Positions 8,869 through 17,317 of a stretch of 64,000 nucleotides of DNA are shown here, piece after piece. This DNA is from Desulforamulus ruminis DSM 2154 (GTDB lineage Bacteria; Bacillota; Desulfotomaculia; Desulfotomaculales; Desulfotomaculaceae), in assembly GCF_000215085.1 (NCBI RefSeq), contig NC_015589.1, positions 1,178,001 to 1,242,000 on the forward strand. The letters are read 5' to 3'. Position 1 is the stretch's first letter. Every line of letters begins with the position of its first letter. The position numbers and the translations under genes were made by a program. Under the pieces are notes generated by a model. It ran no database searches, was not told where the DNA came from, and saw nothing but the letters and a program-made list of their open reading frames with translations.

Positions 8869-10218
8869 GTGGCACAGCGGGCAGCCGAATCTATTCAGGT
8901 GATTGAAGCGTGTTTGGGACAAATCAATGAAAACAAGCTGAAGGATTGTCTGAAAGACCTGCACCCGGCGGACATTGCGGAAGCTCTGTCCCGGGTACCC
9001 CTGGCCCAAAGGATCCGGGTGATGCGGGCGGCCGGTCCCGAGAGGGCCGCCCTGGTTTTGTACGAGCTGGACCGGGATATGATTTCTCCCCTGCTGGAGG
9101 CCTTAGGTCCCAAGCGATTGGCCGATGTGCTAAATGCCATGTCCGATGATGATGCGGCGGATATCCTGGGAGAATTACCGGAAAATCAAAAGGACCAGCT
9201 TCTAAGCTTAATGGAGGCTTCCGAGGCCCAGGATGTCCGGGAGCTTTTAAAATACGGCGAAGATACCGCCGGTGGGATTATGACCACCGAATATGTCTCC
9301 CTGAAAGAGGAAGTTACGGCGGCCGAAGCCCTGGAGTATCTGCGGCAAGTAGGTTCCGAGGTGGAGACCGTTTATCACATTTATTTAATCAATGAGCAGG
9401 CCCAGTTGACCGGGGTCATCTCCCTGCGAGAGTTGATCATGGCTCCTCCGGAGGCCCGCATGGAACAGGTGATGAACCGGCGGGTCATTTATGCCAACGT
9501 CTGGGATGACCAGGAGAAAGTGGCCAAAATGGTGGCCAAATATGACTTTATCTCTATTCCGGTGGTCAATGATCGAGATCAGTTACTGGGCATTGTCACG
9601 GTGGATGACGTGCTGGATGTTCTGGAGGAAGAGGCCACGGAAGATATTCTGAAGCTGGCCAACCTGGATGCGGAGGATCAGGATCTGGTGGAAACCGGGG
9701 CCTGGCAGCGGGCTTTCCGTAGATTGCCCTGGTTGATTGCCCTGCTGTTCGGAGGATTGATCGCGGGGAATGTGATTAAAGGATTTTCAGGGACTCTGGA
9801 ACAGGTAACGGCCCTGGCCTTTTTTATCACCGCCATGGCCGGAGGGCCGGGCAATGCCGCCACCCAGTCCCTAACCCTGGTGGTCCGGGGGCTGGCCACC
9901 GGAGAAGTAGATCAGCGCAAGCTGCTGAAGGCCATTTTAAAGGAAGCCCAGGTAGGGCTTATTATCGGCCTGGTGGCGGGTTCGGTGCTGGCCCTGGTGG
10001 CCTTCCTGTGGCAGGGAAGCCCGCTGCTGGGATTAGTGGTGGGGCTGGCCCTGACCGTGAACATCACCATCTCCACCATGCTGGGAAGTTTTTTCCCGGT
10101 GGTCATGAACCGTCTGGGCTTTGACCCCGCCGTGGCTTCCGGTCCTTTTATCGCCACCTTTATGGATGTAACCAGCATGTTCATTTATTTCAGTTTGGCT
10201 ACGTTATTGCTATTGTAA
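8869..10218 (+). CDS. mgtE: Magnesium transporter MgtE
   Basis: This 449-residue MgtE-type magnesium channel/transporter has an N-terminal helical magnesium-sensing domain (LKDLHPADIAEAL, ADILGELP). It is followed by two CBS domains (about residues 135-255, including VTVDDVLDVLEEEATEDI) and about five membrane helices from residue 285 on. The pore signature AGGPGNAATQSLTLVVRGLA is intact. Start is a GTG; no magnesium riboswitch fits into the 15-base gap after era. It is convergent with ubiX, and a long palindromic repeat lies between them. Confidence 0.95.
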   Translation: MAQRAAESIQVIEACLGQINENKLKDCLKDLHPADIAEALSRVPLAQRIRVMRAAGPERAALVLYELDRDMISPLLEALGPKRLADVLNAMSDDDAADILGELPENQKDQLLSLMEASEAQDVRELLKYGEDTAGGIMTTEYVSLKEEVTAAEALEYLRQVGSEVETVYHIYLINEQAQLTGVISLRELIMAPPEARMEQVMNRRVIYANVWDDQEKVAKMVAKYDFISIPVVNDRDQLLGIVTVDDVLDVLEEEATEDILKLANLDAEDQDLVETGAWQRAFRRLPWLIALLFGGLIAGNVIKGFSGTLEQVTALAFFITAMAGGPGNAATQSLTLVVRGLATGEVDQRKLLKAILKEAQVGLIIGLVAGSVLALVAFLWQGSPLLGLVVGLALTVNITISTMLGSFFPVVMNRLGFDPAVASGPFIATFMDVTSMFIYFSLATLLLL

Positions 10219-10236
10219 TCAACCGGGCTAATAAGA

Positions 10237-10340
10237 AATAGAACGCGGATTGAACGGATGATACGGATTTACACGGATTTTTATTAAAAATGATAAAATC
10301 CGCGAGAATCCGTGAAAATCCGAAAAATCCGCGTTCTATT
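10237..10340. repeat. Palindromic CGGATT-rich repeat element
   Basis: Two arms of about 45 bases (10237-10281 and 10295-10340) are reverse complements with few mismatches. Each arm begins or ends with AATAGAACGCGGATT and contains CGGATT repeated about every 10-13 bases. The short loop is AT-rich. It sits between the convergent genes mgtE and ubiX and could form a large stem in DNA or RNA. A shorter relative is found at 57870-57929, suggesting a dispersed family. Confidence 0.8.
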
Positions 10341-10414
10341 ATTTTTTGAAAAATAAAGGGCTGCGCAATCCAACCATCCCGGGTTCTTCTGCAACAGCCT
10401 CGGTTATATAAGGA

Positions 10415-10972
10415 CTAAGACCACCTTTTAACCAGATCATTCTCAAGGCCCAGCCGGTCCAGGATGCGGCCGACGGTTTGATCCACAATGTCCTGGAGGG
10501 TGGCGGGGTGTTGATAAAAGGCCGGCATGGGGGGAAGGATTACCGCTCCAGCCCGGGTCAGCCGCAGCATGTTTTCCAGGTGAATGGTATTCAAGGGGGT
10601 TTCCCGGGGAACAAGGATCAGGGGACGGCCTTCCTTTAAAGTAACGTCCCCGGCGCGAACAATCAGGTTTTCAGCGTAACCGTGGGCCAGCCCGGCCAGA
10701 GTCTTCATGCTGCAGGGGGCAATAACCATGCCGTGATGCCGGAAGGATCCACTGGATACGGCTGCGGCCAGGTTTTCTTCGGCATGTTCCACGTGGGCCA
10801 GCGCCGACACCTGTTCAACGGTATAAGAAGTTTCCAATTCAATGGTATGGCGGGCCCACCGGCTGAGGATCAGGTGAGTTTCCACTTCCATTTTTTTCAG
10901 TTGTCCCAAGAGGGTTATGCCATAAATGACACCGGTGGCTCCGGTAATTGCCACCACAATTCGCACGGTCAT
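10415..10972 (-). CDS. ubiX: Flavin prenyltransferase UbiX
   Basis: This 185-residue flavin prenyltransferase makes prenylated FMN, the cofactor of UbiD-type decarboxylases. It has the N-terminal FMN-binding VVAITGATGVIYG, the block APCSMKTLAGLAHGYAENLI and the phosphate/prenyl-binding VPRETPLNTIHLENM. The frame is open for 18 more codons, but the ATG at 10972 is preceded by GGAGAGGTG and matches the family start. No UbiD partner is in the window. It lies alone, convergent with mgtE and divergent from recO. Confidence 0.95.
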   Translation of the reverse strand: MTVRIVVAITGATGVIYGITLLGQLKKMEVETHLILSRWARHTIELETSYTVEQVSALAHVEHAEENLAAAVSSGSFRHHGMVIAPCSMKTLAGLAHGYAENLIVRAGDVTLKEGRPLILVPRETPLNTIHLENMLRLTRAGAVILPPMPAFYQHPATLQDIVDQTVGRILDRLGLENDLVKRWS

Positions 10973-11085
10973 CACCTCTCCACCATTGTACAGGCCCGCC
11001 GGGCTATTTGCAAAGTAAAAGTACATTTCAATTTGCCTGGAGAACCGTTATACTTGCCATATATGATAAATGAAAGGTGCATGCC

Positions 11086-11892
11086 ATGAAGACCTACAAA
11101 GTGGACGCCGTTGTTTTGAAATCCAGGGATATGAGAGAAGCGGACAAAATTTTAACCCTTTATTCCGTTCAGCGTGGGAAACAGCGGGTGGTGGCCCACG
11201 GGGCCGCGAAACCAAACAGCCGCAAGCGGGGAGCAGTGCAGCCCTTTTGTTATTCATCCTTCATGCTGCACCGGGGAAGAGAACTGGATTCCATCAGTCA
11301 GGCGGATCTCCTGGACGCCTTCCCTGATTTGCGGGGAGACCTGGACCGGCTGACTGCCGCTGCTTACGTGGCCGATTTATTGGACGGGTTTACCGGAGAA
11401 GGAGAAGCCAACCCGTACCTTTTCGGACTTCTCCTGGGTACGCTGCACCTGGTGTCCGGAGGCCACCGGGAGATGGCCCTGCGGGCTTTTGAAGCGAAAC
11501 TTATGGAATTGGCCGGGTTTAAGCCTGAATTGGAGCACTGTTCCGCCTGCGGAGCTTCCCTGGTGGAAACCAAGCTCTGGTTTTCTTCCCGGCAGGGCGG
11601 GCTGCTCTGCCGGGAATGCGCGGGTATGGAAAACAAAACCCAGATTTTTAACCGGGGAACCCTGGAGTCCTTAAAGATTCTTTACCGCTGGGAGCTGTCC
11701 AAACTGCACCAGCTTAAACTGCCGGAGATGTTAAGGAAGGAACTAAAAGCCCTTTTAGGAGCATATATTGAATATTATCTGGAAAAGAGACTAAAGTCCG
11801 CGGATTTTCTGGAACAACTGTATAAAAATAACCCGGGTGGGGGTACAAATAATACAAAGGATTTGAAAGGAGGACCATCCGGTGACCAGTGA
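11086..11892 (+). CDS. recO: DNA repair protein RecO
   Basis: This 268-residue RecO loads RecA at single-strand gaps together with RecFR. An N-terminal OB fold is seen (VDAVVLKSRDMREADKILTLYS), and the zinc site is present as CSACGASL near residue 147 and LCREC near 170. The ATG at 11086 lies 8 bases after AAAGG; a GTG three codons upstream is too close. The era-recO-glyQS order is common in Firmicutes, with mgtE and ubiX inserted here. The end overlaps the next gene by 11 bases. Confidence 0.94.
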   Translation: MKTYKVDAVVLKSRDMREADKILTLYSVQRGKQRVVAHGAAKPNSRKRGAVQPFCYSSFMLHRGRELDSISQADLLDAFPDLRGDLDRLTAAAYVADLLDGFTGEGEANPYLFGLLLGTLHLVSGGHREMALRAFEAKLMELAGFKPELEHCSACGASLVETKLWFSSRQGGLLCRECAGMENKTQIFNRGTLESLKILYRWELSKLHQLKLPEMLRKELKALLGAYIEYYLEKRLKSADFLEQLYKNNPGGGTNNTKDLKGGPSGDQ

Positions 11893-12331
11893 GTTGGAAA
11901 AAATTGATCTAATCCGTGCCCGGCTTGGTGTCGGATACAAGGAGGCAAAGGAAGCTCTGGATGACGCCGAAGGGGACGTGGTTCAGGCTTTAATAAGGTT
12001 AGAGCAGAAAAATCGGGACTGGAATGAGAAGATTCATGGCAAGGGAACGGAATTTGTAAGTCAAATTAAAACCATGGTGGAAAAAGGGCATAAGACCAAG
12101 GTAAAGGTGAAAAAAGACGACCGCACGGTGGTTGAATTCCCCGCTACCGTAGGTGCGCTAGGGGTCTTGGGCGCCATGGCCAGCACTCCCATACTGATTG
12201 TGGGGGCCATTGGAACCATTGCCGGACTGGCCAATAACTACCGGCTGGAATTTGATAATGATAAAGACCGTTGGGAGCCGGAAGTGGAGGTGCCCGAACC
12301 GCCCTTTGACGCTTCGGAACCAAAGCATTAA
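11882..12331 (+). CDS. UBA-like plus DUF4342 domain protein
   Basis: This 149-residue protein begins with a UBA/TS-N-like three-helix domain, about residues 3-45, containing LGVGYKEAKEALDDAEGDVV. A DUF4342-type region follows (VKVKKDDRTVVEFPATVG, then a hydrophobic AMASTPILIVGAIGTIAG stretch). The UBA-like part resembles the start of EF-Ts, but no EF-Ts core follows. GTG start with AAAGGAGG 8 bases upstream, overlapping the recO end, so it is translationally coupled. Its function is not known; the hydrophobic stretch suggests membrane association. Confidence 0.85.
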   Translation: MTSELEKIDLIRARLGVGYKEAKEALDDAEGDVVQALIRLEQKNRDWNEKIHGKGTEFVSQIKTMVEKGHKTKVKVKKDDRTVVEFPATVGALGVLGAMASTPILIVGAIGTIAGLANNYRLEFDNDKDRWEPEVEVPEPPFDASEPKH

Positions 12332-12335
12332 GTTC

Positions 12336-12364
12336 TTGACAAGAAGCTGTTCCTTTGGTAAATT
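12336..12364 (+). promoter_or_regulatory. SigA-type promoter for glyQS
   Basis: TTGACA at 12336-12341 and TAAATT at 12359-12364 are separated by 17 bases. Transcription would begin near 12371, giving a leader of about 280 bases that contains the T-box. The -35 box starts only 5 bases after the stop codon of the DUF4342 gene. Confidence 0.7.
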
Positions 12365-12370
12365 TTTGGG

Positions 12371-12626
12371 TATATAACTCAAAAACTGGTGATGACGGAA
12401 AAATGATTGGGGATTTTTGTTTTTAAAGCGAGCCGGGCGGGTGGAAGCCGGCAAAACAAACCGGATCATGGGATTCCTGAGCCGCAGGGGGAAAGCCCTC
12501 AAGGGTAAGTAAATCCTGCAGTCAATGAAGGTGGACTGGGCAACAGTCAAACAGGGTGGAACCGCGGGAAGCATCTCCCGTCCCTGACGTTATGTCAGTG
12601 ACGGGAGTTTTGTATTTTTATGCACT
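12371..12626 (+). promoter_or_regulatory. T-box riboswitch leader of glyQS
   Basis: The conserved T-box sequence AGGGTGGAACCGCGG lies at 12553-12567, followed by the leader terminator. Upstream, GCGAGCCGGGCGGGTGGAAG and the following bases look like the distal loop of stem I. T-box leaders read uncharged tRNA and let transcription continue when charging is low. The genes downstream are glyQS, so tRNA-Gly is the expected ligand. I could not place the specifier codon with certainty. Confidence 0.92.
12575..12620 (+). terminator. T-box-controlled terminator before glyQ
   Basis: CTCCCGTC..CTGAC pairs with GTCAG..GACGGGAG across a short loop, and the stem is followed by a T-rich stretch (TTTTGTATTTTT). 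The T-box sequence just upstream can pair with the left arm to form the antiterminator. Confidence 0.9.
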
Positions 12627-12653
12627 GTTTAAATTAAAGGAGGAATAGGAATT

Positions 12654-13541
12654 TTGAACTTCCAAGAGCTTATTTTGGCCCTGAATCAATTTTGGGCCGA
12701 GCAAAACTGCATCATTCAACAGCCCTACGACATGGAAAAGGGTGCCGGGACCATGAACCCCGCCACTTTTTTGCGAGCCCTGGGCCCGGAGCCCTGGCGG
12801 GTAGCCTATGTGGAGCCCTCCCGTCGTCCTACCGACGGACGCTATGGCGAAAACCCCAACCGCCTGCAGCACTATTTTCAATATCAGGTGATTTTAAAAC
12901 CCTCTCCGGACGAGGTGATTCCCATTTATTTGGATTCCCTGCGGGCCATTGGCATTGATCCCGACAAGCACGACATCCGCTTTGTGGAAGATAACTGGGA
13001 GTCCCCCACCCTGGGCGCCTGGGGGCTGGGCTGGGAAGTATGGCTGGACGGCATGGAAGTGACCCAGTTTACCTACTTCCAGCAATGCGGCGGCATTGAC
13101 TGCCATCCGGTCAGCGCGGAAATTACCTATGGCCTGGAGCGGTTGGCCATGTTTGTGCAGCAAAAGGACCGGGTGTTTGATATTGTCTGGGTAGGGGATA
13201 TTACCTACGGAGATGTTTACCATCAAAACGAAGTGGAGCAGTCCGGCTATAATTTTGAGGTGGCCGATACGGAAATGCTTTTTGATCTCTTTGACATGTA
13301 TGAAACCGAAGCCAACCGGATTTTGGAAAAGAATCTGGTATTGCCGGCCTATGATTACGTATTGAAATGCTCCCATACTTTTAACCTGCTGGATGCCCGG
13401 GGGGCCATCAGTGTTTCCGAGCGCCAGGGCTTTATCGCCAGGGTGCGCCAAATGGCCAGGGCTTGTGCCCAGGTCTATGTGGAACAGCGGGAAAGATTAG
13501 GATTTCCTTTGTTAAAGAAAGGGGGCAGCCTAAATGGCTAA
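12654..13541 (+). CDS. glyQ: Glycyl-tRNA synthetase alpha subunit
   Basis: This 295-residue catalytic alpha subunit of the bacterial two-subunit glycyl-tRNA synthetase starts [14 protein letters not shown]. It contains the family blocks [34 protein letters not shown] and [20 protein letters not shown], parts of the class II active site. TTG start with AAAGGAGG 10 bases upstream. It overlaps glyS by 8 bases and is controlled by the T-box leader. Confidence 0.98.
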   Translation: MNFQELILALNQFWAEQNCIIQQPYDMEKGAGTMNPATFLRALGPEPWRVAYVEPSRRPTDGRYGENPNRLQHYFQYQVILKPSPDEVIPIYLDSLRAIGIDPDKHDIRFVEDNWESPTLGAWGLGWEVWLDGMEVTQFTYFQQCGGIDCHPVSAEITYGLERLAMFVQQKDRVFDIVWVGDITYGDVYHQNEVEQSGYNFEVADTEMLFDLFDMYETEANRILEKNLVLPAYDYVLKCSHTFNLLDARGAISVSERQGFIARVRQMARACAQVYVEQRERLGFPLLKKGGSLNG

Positions 13542-15618
13542 GGATTTTTTATTGGAAATTGGCATTGAAGAAATGCCCGCTCGTTTTTTAAACCCTGCTT
13601 TAGATCAACTGAAGGAACTGGCCGGTAAAATATTTCATGAAAAACGAATGACTCATGGGGAGATTGCCGCCTACGGAACGCCCCGTCGTCTGGTGCTGCT
13701 GGTAAAGGAACTGGCGGAAAGGCAGGAACCCCTGGAAAAGGAAGTAAAGGGTCCGGCTAAAAAGGCCGCCTTTGATGTGGACGGCAATCCCACCAAAGCC
13801 ATCCAGGGTTTTCTTCGTTCCCAGGGGGCCCGTTTAGAAGATCTGGTGGTTAGAAACATCGGTCAGGTGGAATATCTTTACGCTGTGAAACGGGAAGAAG
13901 GCCAGCCTACGGATAAGGTCCTGGCGGAAATTGCCCCCGGGCTGATTACCGGCCTGAACTTCCCCAAGCCCATGCGCTGGGGATCTTTGGAGATGCGCTT
14001 TGCCCGCCCCATTCGCTGGCTGCTGGCTCTTTACGGCGATCAAGTGGTACCCTTTAAACTGGCCGGCCTGCAGTCCGGCAGAAGCACCTATGGCCATCGC
14101 TTTCTGTCTAAGGGATCCCTGGACATTGCCCAGCCGGCAGAGTATTGGGTCAAAATCCGGGAAGCTTATGTGCTGGTGGACCCGGCGGAACGCAAGGAAC
14201 TGATCCGGCAGCAGGTGCAGGAACTGGCTCAAGGGGAAGGGGGCCGGGTGCAACTGGACGAAGATTTACTGGATGAGATCACCAATATTGTTGAGTGGCC
14301 CACCGCCCTGTGCGGCAGTTTTGACCGGAATTACCTGGAGCTGCCCGCTGCGGTGCTGATAACCCCCATGCAGGAACACCAGCGCTATTTTCCGGTTTTG
14401 GGTTCAGGGGGAGAACTTTTAAATAAATTTATTGCTGTCAGAAATGGCACCAAGGAGTATATTGACATCGTTGCAGCGGGGAACGAAAAGGTGCTCCGGG
14501 CCAGACTGGCGGATGCCAAATTCTTCTTTGAGGAGGATTTAAAACAACCGCTGTCCGGCAAGGTGAACGGTTTGAAAAAGGTGGTTTTCCTGGAGGGACT
14601 GGGATCAATGGCCGATAAGATTGACCGGATCGGCGCCCTGGCGGATCATTTAGGGGCGTCTCTAGGGGCCGATGAAGCTCAGCAGGAAAAGATCCAGCGG
14701 GCGGTTTTGCTGGCCAAGGCGGACCTGGTGACCAATATGGTTTACGAGTTTCCGGAACTGCAGGGAGTCATGGGCCGGGAATACGCTATCCGCAACGGGG
14801 AAGAGGCCCTGGTGGCGGAGGCGGTTTTTGAACATTACCTGCCCCGGTTTGCCGGAGACCGGCTGCCGGAAACCCTGGCCGGACGGATTTTGAGCCTGGC
14901 GGATAAGATGGATACCATTGTAGGGTGTTTTTCCATCGGCATTCAACCCACCGGTTCCCAGGATCCCTATGCCCTGCGGCGGCAGGCACTGGGCATCTGC
15001 CACATTTGTATCGAAGGAAAACTGCATCTTTCCCTGAAGGAACTGATCGCCTGGTCCTATCAGGGCTATTGTGAGGGCGTGGAACTGAAATTCAGCCTGG
15101 AACAGGTTACTTCCGAGATTGAAGAATTTTTTAAACAGCGTCTCAAGGGAATCTTAAATGACCGGGGCCTGTCCTATGATACGGTAGAGGCTGTACTGGC
15201 CGCCGGTTTTGATGATGTCACCGATGTGCTGGACCGGGGGCTGGCTTTGGCTTCCTTCCGCGAACAGCCGGCTTTTGCAGCTCTGATGCTGGCTTTTAAC
15301 CGGGCCAACAATCTGGCCAAACACGCTGCGGGCGACGCTATTGAAGAGTCCCGTCTGGAGCATTCGGCCGAACAGGAATTGTACCGGCAGTTAACTTCCC
15401 TGGCCAACCGGGTTGAACCCCTGCAGGAGGAGCGGCGTTATACAGAGATCCTGGCCCTGGTGACCACTATCCAGCAGCCTCTGAACAGCTTTTTTGAGCA
15501 GGTGATGGTAATGGTGGAGGATGAGAAGGTGAAGGCCAACCGTTTGGCATTGTTAAAAAGGATCGTTCATTTGAGCAATCGTGTGGCTGATTTTAGTAAA
15601 ATTGTGGTAGAGGGTTAA
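13534..15618 (+). CDS. glyS: Glycyl-tRNA synthetase beta subunit
   Basis: This 694-residue beta subunit is required with GlyQ to charge tRNA-Gly. It begins with the signature [18 protein letters not shown] and includes [19 protein letters not shown] and [21 protein letters not shown] central HD-like stretch ([13 protein letters not shown]) is also typical. The C-terminal DALR-like anticodon-binding part ends in [15 protein letters not shown]. It overlaps glyQ, giving stoichiometric expression. No terminator is obvious in the 121-base AT-rich gap before ccpN. Confidence 0.98.
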   Translation: MAKDFLLEIGIEEMPARFLNPALDQLKELAGKIFHEKRMTHGEIAAYGTPRRLVLLVKELAERQEPLEKEVKGPAKKAAFDVDGNPTKAIQGFLRSQGARLEDLVVRNIGQVEYLYAVKREEGQPTDKVLAEIAPGLITGLNFPKPMRWGSLEMRFARPIRWLLALYGDQVVPFKLAGLQSGRSTYGHRFLSKGSLDIAQPAEYWVKIREAYVLVDPAERKELIRQQVQELAQGEGGRVQLDEDLLDEITNIVEWPTALCGSFDRNYLELPAAVLITPMQEHQRYFPVLGSGGELLNKFIAVRNGTKEYIDIVAAGNEKVLRARLADAKFFFEEDLKQPLSGKVNGLKKVVFLEGLGSMADKIDRIGALADHLGASLGADEAQQEKIQRAVLLAKADLVTNMVYEFPELQGVMGREYAIRNGEEALVAEAVFEHYLPRFAGDRLPETLAGRILSLADKMDTIVGCFSIGIQPTGSQDPYALRRQALGICHICIEGKLHLSLKELIAWSYQGYCEGVELKFSLEQVTSEIEEFFKQRLKGILNDRGLSYDTVEAVLAAGFDDVTDVLDRGLALASFREQPAFAALMLAFNRANNLAKHAAGDAIEESRLEHSAEQELYRQLTSLANRVEPLQEERRYTEILALVTTIQQPLNSFFEQVMVMVEDEKVKANRLALLKRIVHLSNRVADFSKIVVEG

Positions 15619-15739
15619 AATAATCCAGGAGTTATAAAAAAATTTCCACAAAAGAAGGGATTTTTTAATTAATATAATATATATTATAAGTATTGGTTTA
15701 TGTAATTAGTATGTCATAATTCCTTTTGGGAGTGATGGG

Positions 15740-16375
15740 ATGGAACTTTCAAAAAGGCAGGAAACCATCATTGAGATTGTTAAAAAGAATGGCCCCATCA
15801 CTGGCGAACAGATCGCAGAAAAACTGAATTTAACCCGGGCCACCCTGAGACCCGATTTGGCCATACTAACCATGGCCGGGCTGCTGGATGCAAGACCCAG
15901 AGTAGGGTACTTTTACAGCGGTAAGTCCACCGATCGGGTATTGGCGGAGAAAATTACCGGCATCAAAGTAGGGGATGTTAAGTCGGTTCCCATTGTTGTC
16001 CCCGAAAGCTGCACCGTTTATGACGCAGTAGTCACCATGTTTATCGAGGATGTGGGTACGCTGTATGTGGTGCGGGAAGGCGGGCTGCTGGAAGGGGTTG
16101 TTTCCCGGAAAGATCTGCTGAAGACAACCCTTGGGGGCCACGACATCAATAAACTGCCGGTGGGAGTCATTATGACCCGTATGCCCAATGTGCACTTTGC
16201 TTTGGAAAATGACTCCGTTTGGCTGGCGGCTTATAAGCTATTGACCCACGAGGTTGATTCCCTGCCGGTAGTCAAGCCTGTGCCGGAGGTAAATGAAAAG
16301 CAGTTCGAGGTAGTGGGGAGATTGAGTAAGACCAACGTTACCCGGATATTTGTGGAGCTGGGAGAAGGATCATGA
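15740..16375 (+). CDS. ccpN: CcpN-type HTH/CBS transcriptional regulator
   Basis: This 211-residue regulator has an N-terminal winged helix-turn-helix ([20 protein letters not shown], residues 18-37) and two CBS domains (about 70-200). This is the layout of CcpN/YqzB, which in Bacillus represses gluconeogenic genes and senses ATP/ADP. It directly precedes ppsR and ppdK, a conserved association with control of PEP/pyruvate interconversion. The start ATG has TTGGGAGTGATGGG upstream. The AT-rich region at 15660-15715 probably holds the promoter, though I cannot fix its boxes. Confidence 0.88.
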   Translation: MELSKRQETIIEIVKKNGPITGEQIAEKLNLTRATLRPDLAILTMAGLLDARPRVGYFYSGKSTDRVLAEKITGIKVGDVKSVPIVVPESCTVYDAVVTMFIEDVGTLYVVREGGLLEGVVSRKDLLKTTLGGHDINKLPVGVIMTRMPNVHFALENDSVWLAAYKLLTHEVDSLPVVKPVPEVNEKQFEVVGRLSKTNVTRIFVELGEGS

Positions 16376-17225
16376 GGAGGGGTTAATCATCATCGCGCCC
16401 AAGAACGATACTCCGGTGGTCTATATTGTTTCCGATTCCATCGGCGAAACGGCCGAACTGGTGGCTAAAGCGGCTGTGAGCCAGTTTAACGGTGGGAATG
16501 TGCAGATCCGGAGGGTTCCCTATGTTAATGATCCCCAGGATATCGTCAATATTGTTGACGAAGCCCGGGGCGAAAATTGTATTATTGCCTTTACCCTGGT
16601 ATTGCCGGAATTGAGGGAGGTCCTGGTTCGGGAAGCCGACAAGCACCATATCCCCATGGTAGACATTATGGGCCCCTTCCTGGATGCCCTGACCCTGATT
16701 ACATCGGGTCCTCCCAAACTGGAGCCGGGTTTGGTGCGCAAGCTGGATGAGGAATACTTCCGGCGGGTAGAGGCCATTGAATTTGCCGTAAAATATGATG
16801 ACGGCAAGGATCCCCGGGGAATTTTACGGGCCGATTTGGTGGTTTTAGGGGTGTCCCGGACCTCCAAAACGCCCTTGAGCATGTATTTGGCTCATAAAAG
16901 GATTAAGGCGGCCAATGTCCCGCTGGTGCCTGAAGTGGCGCCGCCCCAGGAGATTTTTAACCTGCCGCCCCATAAAACCATTGGCTTAACCATTAAGCCC
17001 GGACAGTTAAATATTATCCGCACCGAACGTTTAAAAACTCTGGGCCTGACTTCCCATGCGGATTATGCCAGCCCCGAACGGATTTTAAAGGAACTGGAAT
17101 ATGCCGAATCCATTATGAAGCGGGTTGGTTGTCCCATCATTGATGTAACCAATAAGGCCGTGGAAGAAACCGCCAGCAAAGTCCTGGAGATTTATTACCG
17201 GGGCGAACGGCATAACCACCGGTAA
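16350..17225 (+). CDS. ppsR: Pyruvate, phosphate dikinase regulatory protein (kinase/phosphorylase, DUF299)
   Basis: This PpsR/YqfL-family enzyme inactivates PPDK by ADP-dependent phosphorylation of a threonine and reverses it by phosphorolysis. It contains [20 protein letters not shown] near the start, the P-loop-like [17 protein letters not shown] and a C-terminal [18 protein letters not shown] block. The start is a problem: the only canonical codon in frame is a TTG at 16350, inside ccpN and without a ribosome site. A strong GAGGAGGGG at 16374-16382 is followed in frame by TTA-ATC-ATC-ATC. Translation may really begin at one of the ATC codons (16386-16392), giving the expected family N-terminus. 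Confidence 0.92.
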   Translation: MWSWEKDHEEGLIIIAPKNDTPVVYIVSDSIGETAELVAKAAVSQFNGGNVQIRRVPYVNDPQDIVNIVDEARGENCIIAFTLVLPELREVLVREADKHHIPMVDIMGPFLDALTLITSGPPKLEPGLVRKLDEEYFRRVEAIEFAVKYDDGKDPRGILRADLVVLGVSRTSKTPLSMYLAHKRIKAANVPLVPEVAPPQEIFNLPPHKTIGLTIKPGQLNIIRTERLKTLGLTSHADYASPERILKELEYAESIMKRVGCPIIDVTNKAVEETASKVLEIYYRGERHNHR

Positions 17226-17317
17226 AGGACACCATTTCTTAAACTAACCGGGCTCTTGTTTCACATCGCCCTTTTTTGGCCGGAGTCCGTTTCAAGTTAG
17301 AATAGGAGGGAATTCAA

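Noticed and set aside
12894-13451. 185-codon minus-strand frame within glyQ
   Set aside because: It is antisense to a strongly conserved gene; no ribosome site or recognisable motif.
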